A stretch of DNA of 64,000 bases from NCBI GenBank assembly GCA_016191115.1, contig JACPPG010000060.1:1-64000 (forward strand). The letters are read 5' to 3'. This document shows positions 54,108 through 62,861 of the stretch, piece by piece; the first letter of the stretch is position 1; each line of letters starts with the position of its first letter. The notes under the pieces were generated by a model. That model was not told the DNA's origin. It saw nothing but the letters and a program-made list of their open reading frames with translations, and searched no databases. The stretch comes from Planctomycetia bacterium (lineage in GTDB: Bacteria; Planctomycetota; Planctomycetia; Pirellulales; JACPPG01). The position numbers and the translations under genes were made by a program.

Positions 54108-57100
54108 TCCATCCGCACCGACCGCGGCCCACGACGCGCTAGCTCAGCCGACCGAGCCAGTCGCCGGCGGCGCTCCACCGCCCCCGGTCGACAGCCGGCG
54201 CCCCGGCTTGCCCTGGCGTCGCATCGTCGGCAGCTTCCTGTTGATCTTCGGCATTTACTGGGCGTACGCCCTGGCGGCCGTGCCGCTCATCGAGCCGCCC
54301 GCCGACCCGCGCCCCGCCTTCGAGGAGGATCCCGAGGGGTACTACTACGCCCGGGGCGTCCTCGAGATGCAGCGCGCGGCGCTTTCGGCGTGGTTCAAGC
54401 CGGGCGACTGGGAGTTGAGCTCGCCGAAAGTCATCGAATCACCGCGCGGCAAACTGCTTTTGCGCGACTATCAAGTGCTCGAAGACGGGCGCGTGCTGAT
54501 TCGTCCGTGCACGATGATCTTCCTGCCCGAGGGGGAATTCACAAGCGAGGACGAGCGGAACCGGCGGGCCCTGATCCTGCAGGCGCCCGAGGGCGCGAAA
54601 CTGGAATTCGACACACCGGTCGATCTGAAGCAGGCCAAGCTGGGCAAGTTGGTGGCCGGGGAATTGCTTGGGCCCGTCACCATTCGCAGCGACCAGCGCT
54701 CGGCCGGTCCCGAAGACGACGTGTGGATCGCCACGCGCGACGTGAAATTGATCGGCGATCGGATCGGCACGCCGCACGCGGTCGATTTCCGCGTAGGGCC
54801 GAACCAGGGGAGCGGCCGGGAATTGGAGATTCAGCTCGCCCCCTCGACCAAGCCGCGTGCGAACTCGCCGGCGCCGAATTTCGGCGGCGTCCATACCTTC
54901 ACGCTCAAGCACGACGTGCGGATGCGCTTGTACCCGGGTCGTGACGACATCTTCCCGGGGACCGCGCCGCGGGCGCCGGCCGTCAGCGCCAATGTTCCAG
55001 CCCGCGCGGCGGCCGTCAGCGCCAATGTTCCGGCCCGCGCGGCGGCCGGCACGCCCCAGGAAGTTCTGCCGGTCGACATCACGTGCGACGGGAATTTCAT
55101 CTTCGACGTCAGCCGATATTCCGCCGAGTTCCACGATCGCGTCGACGCCGTCCGCATCAACCCGGATGGACTGAACGACCAATTGACGTGCGTGGTGCTG
55201 ACGCTGTTCTTCCAGCCGGAGCAATCGCCCGCCGGTCAGGCGCCCCGCAGCGGCCCGCCGAAGCTCGAGCCGAGCCGGGTCGAGGCGGAAGGAAATCCGG
55301 TCATCATCCGGTCACCGTCGCGTGGGGTGCAGGCCCGCGGACATCTGCTCGAGTACGACCTGAAGAAGAACACGGGCCGCCTTACGGGCCCCGGATGGCT
55401 GAAAGCGAGCGTGCCCGACGACGCCGGATCCCGGCCACTCGAGGCAACGTGGGCCCACGAGCTGTCGTTCCGTCCCCACGAGAACGCCCAACTGGTATCC
55501 GTCACGGGTAACGCCCACGTCGAGATGATCGGCACCGGCCTTTTGAACGCCCAGGAGATCTACCTGTACCTTGTGGAGCAGGCGGACGGCGTAGGGCCGA
55601 GTGCGCGGCGGCGGCTGGTGCCGGATCGCGTGCAGGCCTACAAGAACGTGCACATGGAATCGCCGCAGGTATCGGGTGACGTTAATCATCTGCAGGTGTG
55701 GATCGAGCGCGTGGCCGCCAGGGGCGCCACGGGGGGCTCGCGGCAGCGGCCGCCTGAGTCGCGATTTCCAAGAGCGGGTGGGCCAACGGAACTGCCTCCG
55801 CCGGCTGCCGTTCGCGCTGGGCCGGTTGCCGAATCTCCTTCGGATGGTCCCGCGCGGCACTTCCACGTCGAGGGTGAATTGGTGCAAGCCGAAGTGGTGG
55901 TCGCGGAGCGCACGGAAGTGACGCACGTGCACATGGAGGGTTACGGCGGTCCCCACGCGGAAACCACCGATCGGCGTGCCGCCGCGCAAGGCGCCAGCCC
56001 GCTCGTGACGCTGCGTGAAACGCAAGTCGATAATCCGGAGGCGCGTCCTTTGCTGGTTCGCGGCCAATCGATCGACGTCGACCAGCGTAATCCGGAGGAG
56101 GCGCTCGTGTGGGTCAGCGGCCGTCCGGCGCACGTCGAGGCCCGCGAGCTAGCGGTGGATGGCGGAACGATTCATCTCGATCGGGCCCGCAACGTGGCTT
56201 CGGTCGAAGGGCAAGGCATGCTGACGCTTCTGGTGACGTCCGATCTAGCGGGCCAGGAGGTGGCGCACCCGCAACCTTTGGAGCTCGTTTGGCGGGGCCG
56301 GATGGATTTCGACGGCCACGAGGCAACGTTTCAGGACGGCGTCGTCGCGCGGCTGGCCGAACAGCGACTAACGGCCGACTGGCTGAAGGCGATCTTCGAT
56401 GGCCGCATCGACTTCTCCGCGGCCGCCCCTCAGACCCGACCGCAAGTCGAGCAAGTCCTCTGCCGAGGCGCAAGCGGCATATTCCTCGAACGACGCACGG
56501 TCGTGACGGGCCGCACCATGTCGATCGAACGCATGCAAGCTGTCGACCTGACTGTTTACCCGCTCACCAGCGACCTGCGGGCGCGTGGGCCTGGTTGGGT
56601 CCGCTCGGTGCGCATCGGCACGGGAGCCGGCTTCCCCACGTTGCCGGGCGCGCAGCCGCAACGCGCTCCACCCGCAGCGCCGGGCGCCGAGCGTCTGGCC
56701 TTCCTAGGCGTCAACTTTCAGGGGGACCTGAGCGGCAACCAGCAACGCGGCTTGATGAACTTCCAGGATCGCGTCCGCTGCGCCTACGGACCCGTGCCCG
56801 ACTGGGACACCACGCTCGATCCCGACGATCCCGACAAGCTGGGACCCGAGGGCGTGGTGCTGACGAGCGACGCCCTGCAGGTGGCGCAGATGCCGGGCCT
56901 GCCCGGCGCGGAGGCGTCGTACGAGCTCACGGCGACGGGCAATGTGCGCACCGAGGGGAAGATGCAGGACGGCAAGCTCTTTTCGTCGCGCGCGGCGCGC
57001 ATGACCTATTCCCAGGCCAAGGACCTCTTGGTGCTCGAGGGGAACGGCTACAGCGACGCGTACTTATCGCAGCAAGACCGAATCGGCGCCCAGCGCAATG

Positions 57101-57222
57101 AAGTGAACGGCGGCAAGATCCAATACTGGCCGTCGACGCGCCGCGTCGTGGGTCAGGACATGCACCAGTTGGGAATCCAGACGCCGCCGCAATCGGCGCC
57201 TCCCAGGAAGCGAACGCCGTAG
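54097..57222 (+). CDS. Giant LptC/LptA-like (OstA-type) envelope protein
   Basis: 1041 residues. A Pro-rich N-terminus and one membrane segment (about residues 42-65, IVGSFLLIFGIYWAYALAAVPLI) are followed by a very long beta-rich periplasmic part. Phrases such as ARGHLLEYDLKKNTGRLTGPGWLK, VSVTGNAHVEMIGTGLLNAQEIYLYL, VWVSGRPAHVEARELAVDGGTIHLDRARNVASVEGQGML and ELTATGNVRTEGKMQDGKLFSSRAARMTYSQAKDLLVLEG are OstA/LptA beta-jellyroll repeats. In enterobacteria kdsD, kdsC, lptC and lptA are adjacent; here one gene follows kdsC with overlap, so it probably does LptC and LptA work in LPS transport. No lptB follows. Confidence 0.75.
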   Translation: MRPSPSAPTAAHDALAQPTEPVAGGAPPPPVDSRRPGLPWRRIVGSFLLIFGIYWAYALAAVPLIEPPADPRPAFEEDPEGYYYARGVLEMQRAALSAWFKPGDWELSSPKVIESPRGKLLLRDYQVLEDGRVLIRPCTMIFLPEGEFTSEDERNRRALILQAPEGAKLEFDTPVDLKQAKLGKLVAGELLGPVTIRSDQRSAGPEDDVWIATRDVKLIGDRIGTPHAVDFRVGPNQGSGRELEIQLAPSTKPRANSPAPNFGGVHTFTLKHDVRMRLYPGRDDIFPGTAPRAPAVSANVPARAAAVSANVPARAAAGTPQEVLPVDITCDGNFIFDVSRYSAEFHDRVDAVRINPDGLNDQLTCVVLTLFFQPEQSPAGQAPRSGPPKLEPSRVEAEGNPVIIRSPSRGVQARGHLLEYDLKKNTGRLTGPGWLKASVPDDAGSRPLEATWAHELSFRPHENAQLVSVTGNAHVEMIGTGLLNAQEIYLYLVEQADGVGPSARRRLVPDRVQAYKNVHMESPQVSGDVNHLQVWIERVAARGATGGSRQRPPESRFPRAGGPTELPPPAAVRAGPVAESPSDGPARHFHVEGELVQAEVVVAERTEVTHVHMEGYGGPHAETTDRRAAAQGASPLVTLRETQVDNPEARPLLVRGQSIDVDQRNPEEALVWVSGRPAHVEARELAVDGGTIHLDRARNVASVEGQGMLTLLVTSDLAGQEVAHPQPLELVWRGRMDFDGHEATFQDGVVARLAEQRLTADWLKAIFDGRIDFSAAAPQTRPQVEQVLCRGASGIFLERRTVVTGRTMSIERMQAVDLTVYPLTSDLRARGPGWVRSVRIGTGAGFPTLPGAQPQRAPPAAPGAERLAFLGVNFQGDLSGNQQRGLMNFQDRVRCAYGPVPDWDTTLDPDDPDKLGPEGVVLTSDALQVAQMPGLPGAEASYELTATGNVRTEGKMQDGKLFSSRAARMTYSQAKDLLVLEGNGYSDAYLSQQDRIGAQRNEVNGGKIQYWPSTRRVVGQDMHQLGIQTPPQSAPPRKRTP
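54979..55044 (+). repeat. 33-bp tandem duplication in the Lpt-like gene
   Basis: Two adjacent 33-nt units (54979-55011 and 55012-55044) differ by one base and encode AVSANVPARAA twice. They lie in a linker before VLPVDITCDGNFIFDV. In-frame and recent-looking. Confidence 0.85.
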
Positions 57223-57257
57223 AGCCGGCTCGAAGCGGTGTCCACACGGTTCCCGCA

Positions 57258-57395
57258 CAGGGCCGTTCACAGATTCAAGCTTGCCGGCGGCGCACCGGCG
57301 GGAAAGTGGGACAGGCACCGAGACGCAACGTTGGTCTGAAAGGACTTGCGCTGTTTATGCTCGGAGCCAGTCCCATTTTCCCGCCTCGCCATTTT
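57258..57395 (+). mobile_element. MITE-like element, family 1, copy H (truncated, forms a gene end)
   Basis: It begins CAGGGCCGTTCACAG but stops at CGCCATTTT, lacking the last about 19 bases including GGCCCTG. The break joins directly to the coding sequence of the minus-strand DUF1559 gene. No target duplication can be seen, so an adjacent deletion is likely. Confidence 0.8.
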
Positions 57396-58341
57396 GGTGC
57401 GTCTCCACGTCGATCGTGTAGGCCACGGTGCGGACCGAGCCGTCGGCCATCGCGAAGTTGCAGCCGCCCGGATGGGCGCTGCCGAATAGGGTGCGGCTGC
57501 TCGTGCCGCTCGCATCCTGACGTGGCGGGCCATCGGCCGGCCAAGTGACGCGCGACGTGTCGTCGTTGTCGCCGTGGTACACGCTTTCCATGTCTCCCAG
57601 CCCGTCGCCGGTGCTGTAGCCGCCGGGGTTCATGTATTTCTCGCCGGCCAGGTAGGTGTTGGCCGTGCCGTCGAGAATGTCGCAGGGTCGAATGCTGCTC
57701 CGCTGAAACACCAGCCCGGTGGCGCTGCGTACCGCGCCCTGCGATTGCCACCACGCATCGCTATCGCCTTGGTCGAAGGTCGTTGGTTGCGTGAAGGGGC
57801 CAGGCCCGGGCGCATTGGGCTCGCCGTGATCGCCGGCATTCGCGGCATAGTCGCTCTTCGACACCAATGGCACCAAGGGGGCAAGCACCTCGGTGTTGGC
57901 GCATGGGTAAAGCTCGGCGGCGCGGCGGCTCGGGCAATAAAACATCGGTAGCACGGTGGCCAGGCGTGTTTCGTTCGGCACGCCGGCTGAGTGCAGCGCC
58001 GCCTGTTCCAGGTGCGGCAGGATCGAATACACCCACGAGCCGGGCTGGCGATCGCCGTCGCCGTGATCGGGGTACGGCGGCCACTTCCATCCCCAGCCGC
58101 TGGAGGGAAAGCACCCTTGTGTCTCGGCGCGCAGCACCAGCGCCAAGCTGATCTGGTGCAAATGGTTCTTGCACTCGCTTGTGCGGGCCGCCTCGCGCGC
58201 TTGCTGCACGGCGGGGAGGAGCAGCGCCACGAGGATGCCCACGATGAAGATGACTGTCAACAGCTCAATGAGCGTGAAAGCGGCGCGGCATCGCCCCGAA
58301 GCGCGGCGCAAAATCGGCGGTCGCCCGCTGAGCCCTTTCAT
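57355..58341 (-). CDS. DUF1559 pseudopilin-like protein with element-derived C-terminus
   Basis: 328 residues. The N-terminus is a type IV pilin-like methylation signal ([35 protein letters not shown]), followed by DUF1559 features including [11 protein letters not shown] and the C-terminal H-x9-DG-type motif in [18 protein letters not shown]. After TIDVETH the reading frame enters the truncated mobile element and ends 13 codons later ([13 protein letters not shown], stop inside the element). The family normally has a few more own residues here, so this copy is clipped. Function in planctomycetes is unknown. Confidence 0.85.
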   Translation of the reverse strand: MKGLSGRPPILRRASGRCRAAFTLIELLTVIFIVGILVALLLPAVQQAREAARTSECKNHLHQISLALVLRAETQGCFPSSGWGWKWPPYPDHGDGDRQPGSWVYSILPHLEQAALHSAGVPNETRLATVLPMFYCPSRRAAELYPCANTEVLAPLVPLVSKSDYAANAGDHGEPNAPGPGPFTQPTTFDQGDSDAWWQSQGAVRSATGLVFQRSSIRPCDILDGTANTYLAGEKYMNPGGYSTGDGLGDMESVYHGDNDDTSRVTWPADGPPRQDASGTSSRTLFGSAHPGGCNFAMADGSVRTVAYTIDVETHQNGEAGKWDWLRA

Positions 58342-58519
58342 GAAAGACCTTTCATCGGGGCAGAATCGTCCATGGGTGCATTCATTCTATTTGCGGCCTC
58401 AACCGTCACAACGATTGCGCGGTAGCCCGAGTCGCGCAATTCCTGTCATTTTCGTCATGCCGGACGGGCTATACTGACAAGGGCTCGCTTTCGTCACCTG
58501 CCCGCTGCCCGCCTCTTCC

Positions 58520-60352
58520 ATGCCGCACGACATGCTGGAACACCTGGGCCTCTTGGCCGAGCTGGACACGACGGCGGCCGACCTGTCGGCCTGGGCCGAG
58601 CGCGCGGCCGACTGGCCCGCGGCGCGAAATTGTCAGGCGCTCGTGCGGCGGCTCTTGTCGCGCGTGGACACGTTGCGCGTGCGGTTGGATGCGCCGCTGG
58701 TCGTCGCGACATTGGGAGGAACCGGAACGGGCAAGAGCGCCCTTACCAATGCGCTGGTCGGCGCCGAGGTGACGGCGGCCGGGCGCGAGCGGCCCACGAC
58801 GCGGCAGCCGACGTTGGTCTGCCGGCGCGGCCTGCGACCGGAACTGGTCGGCATCGACGCGGAGGCTGTGCGGGTCGTGGAGCGCGATGCGCCGATCCTC
58901 CACGACCTGGTGCTTTTGGATTGCCCCGACCCCGATACGACGGAGGACGAGGAGTCGCGCGGCACGAACCTGGCGAAGCTGCGCGAGCTATTGCCCCATT
59001 GCGACGTGCTTTTGGTGACGACCACGCAGCAGAAGTATCGCAGTGCCCGCGTGGCCACGGAGTTGGCGGCCGCGGCGCCGGGTGCGCGGCTCGTCTTCGT
59101 GCAGACGCATGCCGATCTCGAGGCGGACATCCGCGGCGATTGGCAACAGTCGTTGGGTCAGCAGTACGCGACGGGCGAGCTCTTCTATGTGGACTCGATC
59201 GCCGCGCTTGAAGACGCGCGGAAAGGGCTTGCGCCGCGCGGCGAGTTTGCCCGCCTGGCAGACCTGTTGACGCGCGAGTTGACGGCGCTTGCCGCGCATC
59301 GCATCCGCCGGGCGAACTTTCTCGACCTGGTCGGCGAGGCGCTTGCGCGCTGTCAGGAGAGGATCACGGCGGCCCTGCCCGCCGTCGAGCAGCTCGAAGC
59401 GGCCATCTCCGCCGAGCGGTCGCGCCTGGCGGCCGGGTTGGCGGGCCGGCTGCGCGAAGAGCTTCTGGCAACCCGCCGTCCCTGGGAAAATCGCCTGCTC
59501 GGCGCCGTCACCGCGCGGTGGGGCTTCAGCCCGTTTTCTTGCGTGCTGCGGCTCTACCAGGGTTTGGGCGGACTAGTGGCCAGCGCGGCACTCGTGCGGG
59601 TGCGAACGCCCGCGCAACTGGCGCTATGGGGCGCGATGGAGGGAGGCCGCCGCTGGCGAGCGAGCCGGCAGCAACGCAAGGCAACGGCTGCGACCACGCG
59701 CGCCGCGGCCCTGGGCTGGGACGACGCCGATCTGCGTACCGCGGCCATCATTATCGACGGCTACGCAAGTGAGGCGAGCCTGGTGCGCGACGACCAACCG
59801 CTCACTATCCAGCGCGAGGCCGCGGCGACCGGCGCCGGGTTCATCGCCGAGGCGTCGGCCCAATTGCAAAGGCTCGTCGACCGCCAGGCCGCCCGCCACT
59901 CGGGCTGGCTTACGCGGCTGCGCTACGAGGTCCTCTTCTTCATCGTGCTCGGGGCGCTTTTGTACCGCTTCGGCAAGAATTTTTTCTATGATTCGTGGCT
60001 CGGGCCCGAGCTCGGTTTGACCGAAACCGCGCAACCCGTCCTGGGGACCGATTTTTTTCTCGGCGCCGGACTAGTGCTATTGGCCTGGACCGGATTGCTG
60101 GTGTGGATGTTCACCTCCCGGTTGCGGCGCGGACTGGCCGCGGCCGTCAACGACGTCGCCGCCGGCTGGAACAGCCCGAAATTGGCGGGCGGATTCTTCG
60201 CGCGGCTCGAGTCGCAATGCCGTGCGATCCGCGCGTACCGCGACGAGTTGGCGCGACTGACGGCCCGCGTCGCCGATCTCGAGTCCCGGCTGGCGACGAC
60301 CGAACCGCTGGGACACAGAAGACAGTGCAGAATGATGAATGATGAACGATGA
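58520..60352 (+). CDS. Dynamin-like GTPase with C-terminal membrane segments
   Basis: 610 residues. P-loop GGTGTGKS at 66-73 (followed by ALTNALVG), switch-I Thr in RPTTRQP, G3 DCPD at 134-137 and G4 THAD at 196-199. A helical region with Glu/Arg/Ala-rich sequence lies at about 270-340. Two membrane segments lie near residues 477-492 and 513-534, after which a short coiled tail follows. The layout suggests a membrane-remodelling or membrane-bound regulatory GTPase. The final GHRRQCRMMNDER is encoded by a repeat and may be recent. TATACT at 58470-58475 could be its -10. Confidence 0.75.
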   Translation: MPHDMLEHLGLLAELDTTAADLSAWAERAADWPAARNCQALVRRLLSRVDTLRVRLDAPLVVATLGGTGTGKSALTNALVGAEVTAAGRERPTTRQPTLVCRRGLRPELVGIDAEAVRVVERDAPILHDLVLLDCPDPDTTEDEESRGTNLAKLRELLPHCDVLLVTTTQQKYRSARVATELAAAAPGARLVFVQTHADLEADIRGDWQQSLGQQYATGELFYVDSIAALEDARKGLAPRGEFARLADLLTRELTALAAHRIRRANFLDLVGEALARCQERITAALPAVEQLEAAISAERSRLAAGLAGRLREELLATRRPWENRLLGAVTARWGFSPFSCVLRLYQGLGGLVASAALVRVRTPAQLALWGAMEGGRRWRASRQQRKATAATTRAAALGWDDADLRTAAIIIDGYASEASLVRDDQPLTIQREAAATGAGFIAEASAQLQRLVDRQAARHSGWLTRLRYEVLFFIVLGALLYRFGKNFFYDSWLGPELGLTETAQPVLGTDFFLGAGLVLLAWTGLLVWMFTSRLRRGLAAAVNDVAAGWNSPKLAGGFFARLESQCRAIRAYRDELARLTARVADLESRLATTEPLGHRRQCRMMNDER

Positions 60353-60358
60353 ATGGGG

Positions 60359-60377
60359 GGCGGGCATCCTGCCCGCC
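60359..60377. repeat. REP-like palindrome between convergent genes
   Basis: GGCGGGCA-TCC-TGCCCGCC, perfect 8-bp stem, flanked by GAATGATGAATGATGAAC and its partial complement CATTCATCATTCC, so a wider inverted repeat (about 60328-60401) surrounds it. It lies between the stops of the GTPase gene and murA and could serve as a two-way terminator. Confidence 0.7.
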
Positions 60378-60394
60378 TTGGTTCTGCACATTCA

Positions 60395-61726
60395 TCATTC
60401 CACGTTCACCGTGGCCGTTGACGTCGCGCGAGCCGCGAGTTGATCGGCGGAGCCATGAGGGACCACCACCGTGCGCTCGATAGAGGCGCCCAGCCGATTG
60501 AGCTTCTCGTCGAGTCGTTCGTAGCCGCGATCGAGGTGGCCGATTCTTCGGACCAGCGTCACGCCTTCGGCGGCCAGGCCGGCGAGCACCAAAGCGGCGC
60601 CCGCGCGCAGGTCGGTAGCGGTGACCGGCGCGCCAGCGAGGGCGTGGACTCCGCGAACCGCGCCGCCGCCTGGAATTCCGCGAATGCGCGCGCCCAACCG
60701 CTTCAGCTCGCGCACGTGATGGAAGCGATCGGGGAACACGCGATCGACAAATTGACCTCGGCCCGGACCGACCGCCGCCAGGGCCATCAATTGCGGTTGC
60801 ACGTCGGTGGGGATACCCGGATAGGGGCAAGCCACAACGTCGGCGGTCCGCGGACGATCGGCCGCACGGACGTGGATCGCGTCGCCGCGCGCGTCGATTC
60901 GGACGCCCATTTCGTCGAGCTTCGCGAGCACGGCCGCCATGTGCTCGATGGCCGCGCCGCGAACAGTCGCCTCACCGCGGCTGGCGGCCGCCGCGATCGC
61001 GAGCGTCGCGGCTTCGATCCGATCGGGTATGACGCGGTGCGCCCCTCCGCCCAGTTGGTCGACGCCTTGGATTTCGATCGTCGGCGTGCCCAGGCCCTCG
61101 ATCTTGGCGCCGAGCGTCACGAGGAAGCGGCCCAGATCCACCAGTTCCGGCTCGGTCGCCGCGGCTGTGATGACGGTTGTTCCTCGCGCCAGGGTGGCGG
61201 CGCTCATGACGTTTGCCGTCCCAGTAACGGTTGGCCCACGCGGCCCCGCCAAGTGAATCGGCGCGCCGACCAATCGCCGCGCTTCGGCCACGACGCAGCC
61301 GTTTCGAAGGCGGATGTCGGCGCCCAGCGCCGCCAGTCCCGCCAGGTGAAGATCGACCGGCCGATCGCCGATCGCGCAACCCCCGGGCAGGGGAACGATG
61401 GCCCGGCGGCGACGGGCGACGAGCGGCCCGAGGACGCAAAAGCTGGCCCGCATGCGGCGCACCAATCGCGGGTCGGCGTGAACGCGCGAGCGATCGATGT
61501 TTTCGAGATGCATTTGCCCCACCCGGTTTCGATGGACGCCTACACCCAAGCGGGCAAGAACCATAGCAAGCGTCCGCACGTCGGCGACGTCGGGAACGCG
61601 GTCGAGGCGCACCGGTCCGTCGGCGAGGATCGTGGCGGCCACGATCGGCAGTGCCGCGTTCTTCGAGCCGCTTACGTCGACGGTGCCAGAAAGCGGGCGG
61701 CCGCCGAGAATCCGGAAAGCATCCAT
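60395..61726 (-). CDS. murA: UDP-N-acetylglucosamine 1-carboxyvinyltransferase MurA
   Basis: 443 residues. It catalyses the first committed step of peptidoglycan synthesis, the fosfomycin target. Catalytic Cys117 lies in LPGGCAIGDRPVDLH, so the enzyme should be fosfomycin-sensitive at that residue. SGSKNAALPI (Lys/Asn pair), PYPGIPTDVQPQ (Asp base) and DLRAGAALVLAGLAAEG (Arg) are present. ATG at 61726 (MDAFRILGG) preferred over a start seven codons earlier. The C-terminal 15 residues run beyond the usual end. Follows prmC by 48 nt. Confidence 0.95.
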   Translation of the reverse strand: MDAFRILGGRPLSGTVDVSGSKNAALPIVAATILADGPVRLDRVPDVADVRTLAMVLARLGVGVHRNRVGQMHLENIDRSRVHADPRLVRRMRASFCVLGPLVARRRRAIVPLPGGCAIGDRPVDLHLAGLAALGADIRLRNGCVVAEARRLVGAPIHLAGPRGPTVTGTANVMSAATLARGTTVITAAATEPELVDLGRFLVTLGAKIEGLGTPTIEIQGVDQLGGGAHRVIPDRIEAATLAIAAAASRGEATVRGAAIEHMAAVLAKLDEMGVRIDARGDAIHVRAADRPRTADVVACPYPGIPTDVQPQLMALAAVGPGRGQFVDRVFPDRFHHVRELKRLGARIRGIPGGGAVRGVHALAGAPVTATDLRAGAALVLAGLAAEGVTLVRRIGHLDRGYERLDEKLNRLGASIERTVVVPHGSADQLAARATSTATVNVE

Positions 61727-61774
61727 GCCTTGCGCCCTGAACAGCAATGGTCCTCAGACCGTGACGATTGGCGG

Positions 61775-62662
61775 CTACTTCCTGCGTGCCTGCACGACGC
61801 GCGCCAGCCCGGCCAGGTCCTTGACGGTTGGCGCCGGCGAAAAGCGTGCGTCCGCCTCGACCAGGCTTCGCACGTCAGCTTCGATCATGGGGCTGATTTC
61901 CGTCAAGAGCCATCCGCCGGGGACGAGCCGCTCGGCGGCCGCGGAAATCAACCGTGCGATGACCTCGGTGCCGCGCGGGCCCGCTACAAGTGCACCGCGC
62001 GGCTCGAAATCGCGGACCTCGCGCGCCAGGGTCGCCCATTCGCCCTCGCTCACGTAGGGCGGATTGCTGACGATGAAGTCGAACGTGGCCTCGGCCGGCA
62101 GCGATGCTAGCAGGTTGCCTTCGACGAACTCGACGCGCTCGGCGACGCCGTGCGCCGCGGCGTTCTCCCGGGCGACTGCCAGCGCCTTGGGACTTATGTC
62201 GACCGCCGTAACGCGGCAGGCGGCGAAATGCCGCGCGGCGCACACCGCCAGCACCCCGCTGCCGGTGCCCACGTCGGCCACGCGGACCGCTGCGCCCCCA
62301 GCCGCGGGCGCACCCGCGCGCATCAGGTCCAGGAGCCGCACGAGCAGCAGTTCCGTTTCCGGGCGTGGAATGAGCACGTCGGGCGTGACGCGGAACGACA
62401 TCGAGTAGAACTCGCGGTGCCCGACCAGGTAGGCTACCGGCATCCCCTCGGCGCGGCGCCGCACGAGCTCGCGGAAGCGCGTGCGGACGTCGTCCGGCGG
62501 GACTTCGGCGAAGGACGTGTAGAGGTCGATCCTCTTTGAGCCGCGGGAGTGAGCCAGTAGCACCTCCGCGTCCAGACGAGGGCTCTCGGCGCCGCGCTCC
62601 TTCAGGAACTGCGTCGTCCAGCCAAGCAGCTTCTCGATCGTCCACGCGTCGACTTGGGCCAA
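61775..62662 (-). CDS. prmC: Release-factor glutamine methyltransferase PrmC
   Basis: 295 residues. It methylates the GGQ glutamine of release factors. The N-terminal helical domain is followed by VLIPRPETELL, SAM-binding VADVGTGSGVLAVCAA and catalytic NPPY at residues 200-203. The substrate gene prfA is the next gene upstream, a common pairing. Confidence 0.95.
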   Translation of the reverse strand: MAQVDAWTIEKLLGWTTQFLKERGAESPRLDAEVLLAHSRGSKRIDLYTSFAEVPPDDVRTRFRELVRRRAEGMPVAYLVGHREFYSMSFRVTPDVLIPRPETELLLVRLLDLMRAGAPAAGGAAVRVADVGTGSGVLAVCAARHFAACRVTAVDISPKALAVARENAAAHGVAERVEFVEGNLLASLPAEATFDFIVSNPPYVSEGEWATLAREVRDFEPRGALVAGPRGTEVIARLISAAAERLVPGGWLLTEISPMIEADVRSLVEADARFSPAPTVKDLAGLARVVQARRK

Positions 62663-62861
62663 GCAAGCCTCCCCGGGAATCGTTCACGCCCAAGGCATGC
62701 CACGTTACGCGGTCACATTTCCCACAGAGAATATCCGCGGATTTCACAGGTTACGCAGAAACTGATTGACGCTTTCAACCGCAACCGAGATGGATCGACA
62801 AAGAGCAACCTACGCGTCTCTCGAATTTATATCCGCGGAATCCGTGTCATCCGCGGATGAA
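62663..62861. repeat. ATCCGCGGAT-type repeats between prfA and prmC
   Basis: Palindromic ATCCGCGGAT occurs at 62733-62742 and 62849-62858, with ATCCGCGGA at 62831. The 199-nt gap also contains CACAGGTTACGCAGAA. Such words are typical of dispersed intergenic repeats. No gene or clear promoter was seen. Confidence 0.55.

Noticed and set aside
57247-57420. Target duplication for copy H
   Set aside because: The element's right end is deleted; weak similarity between the two sides (GGTGTCCAC and GGTGCGTCTCCAC) is not convincing.
60440-62110. A 556-residue plus-strand frame across murA and prmC
   Set aside because: It shadows two well-recognised minus-strand genes and has no domain-like sequence.
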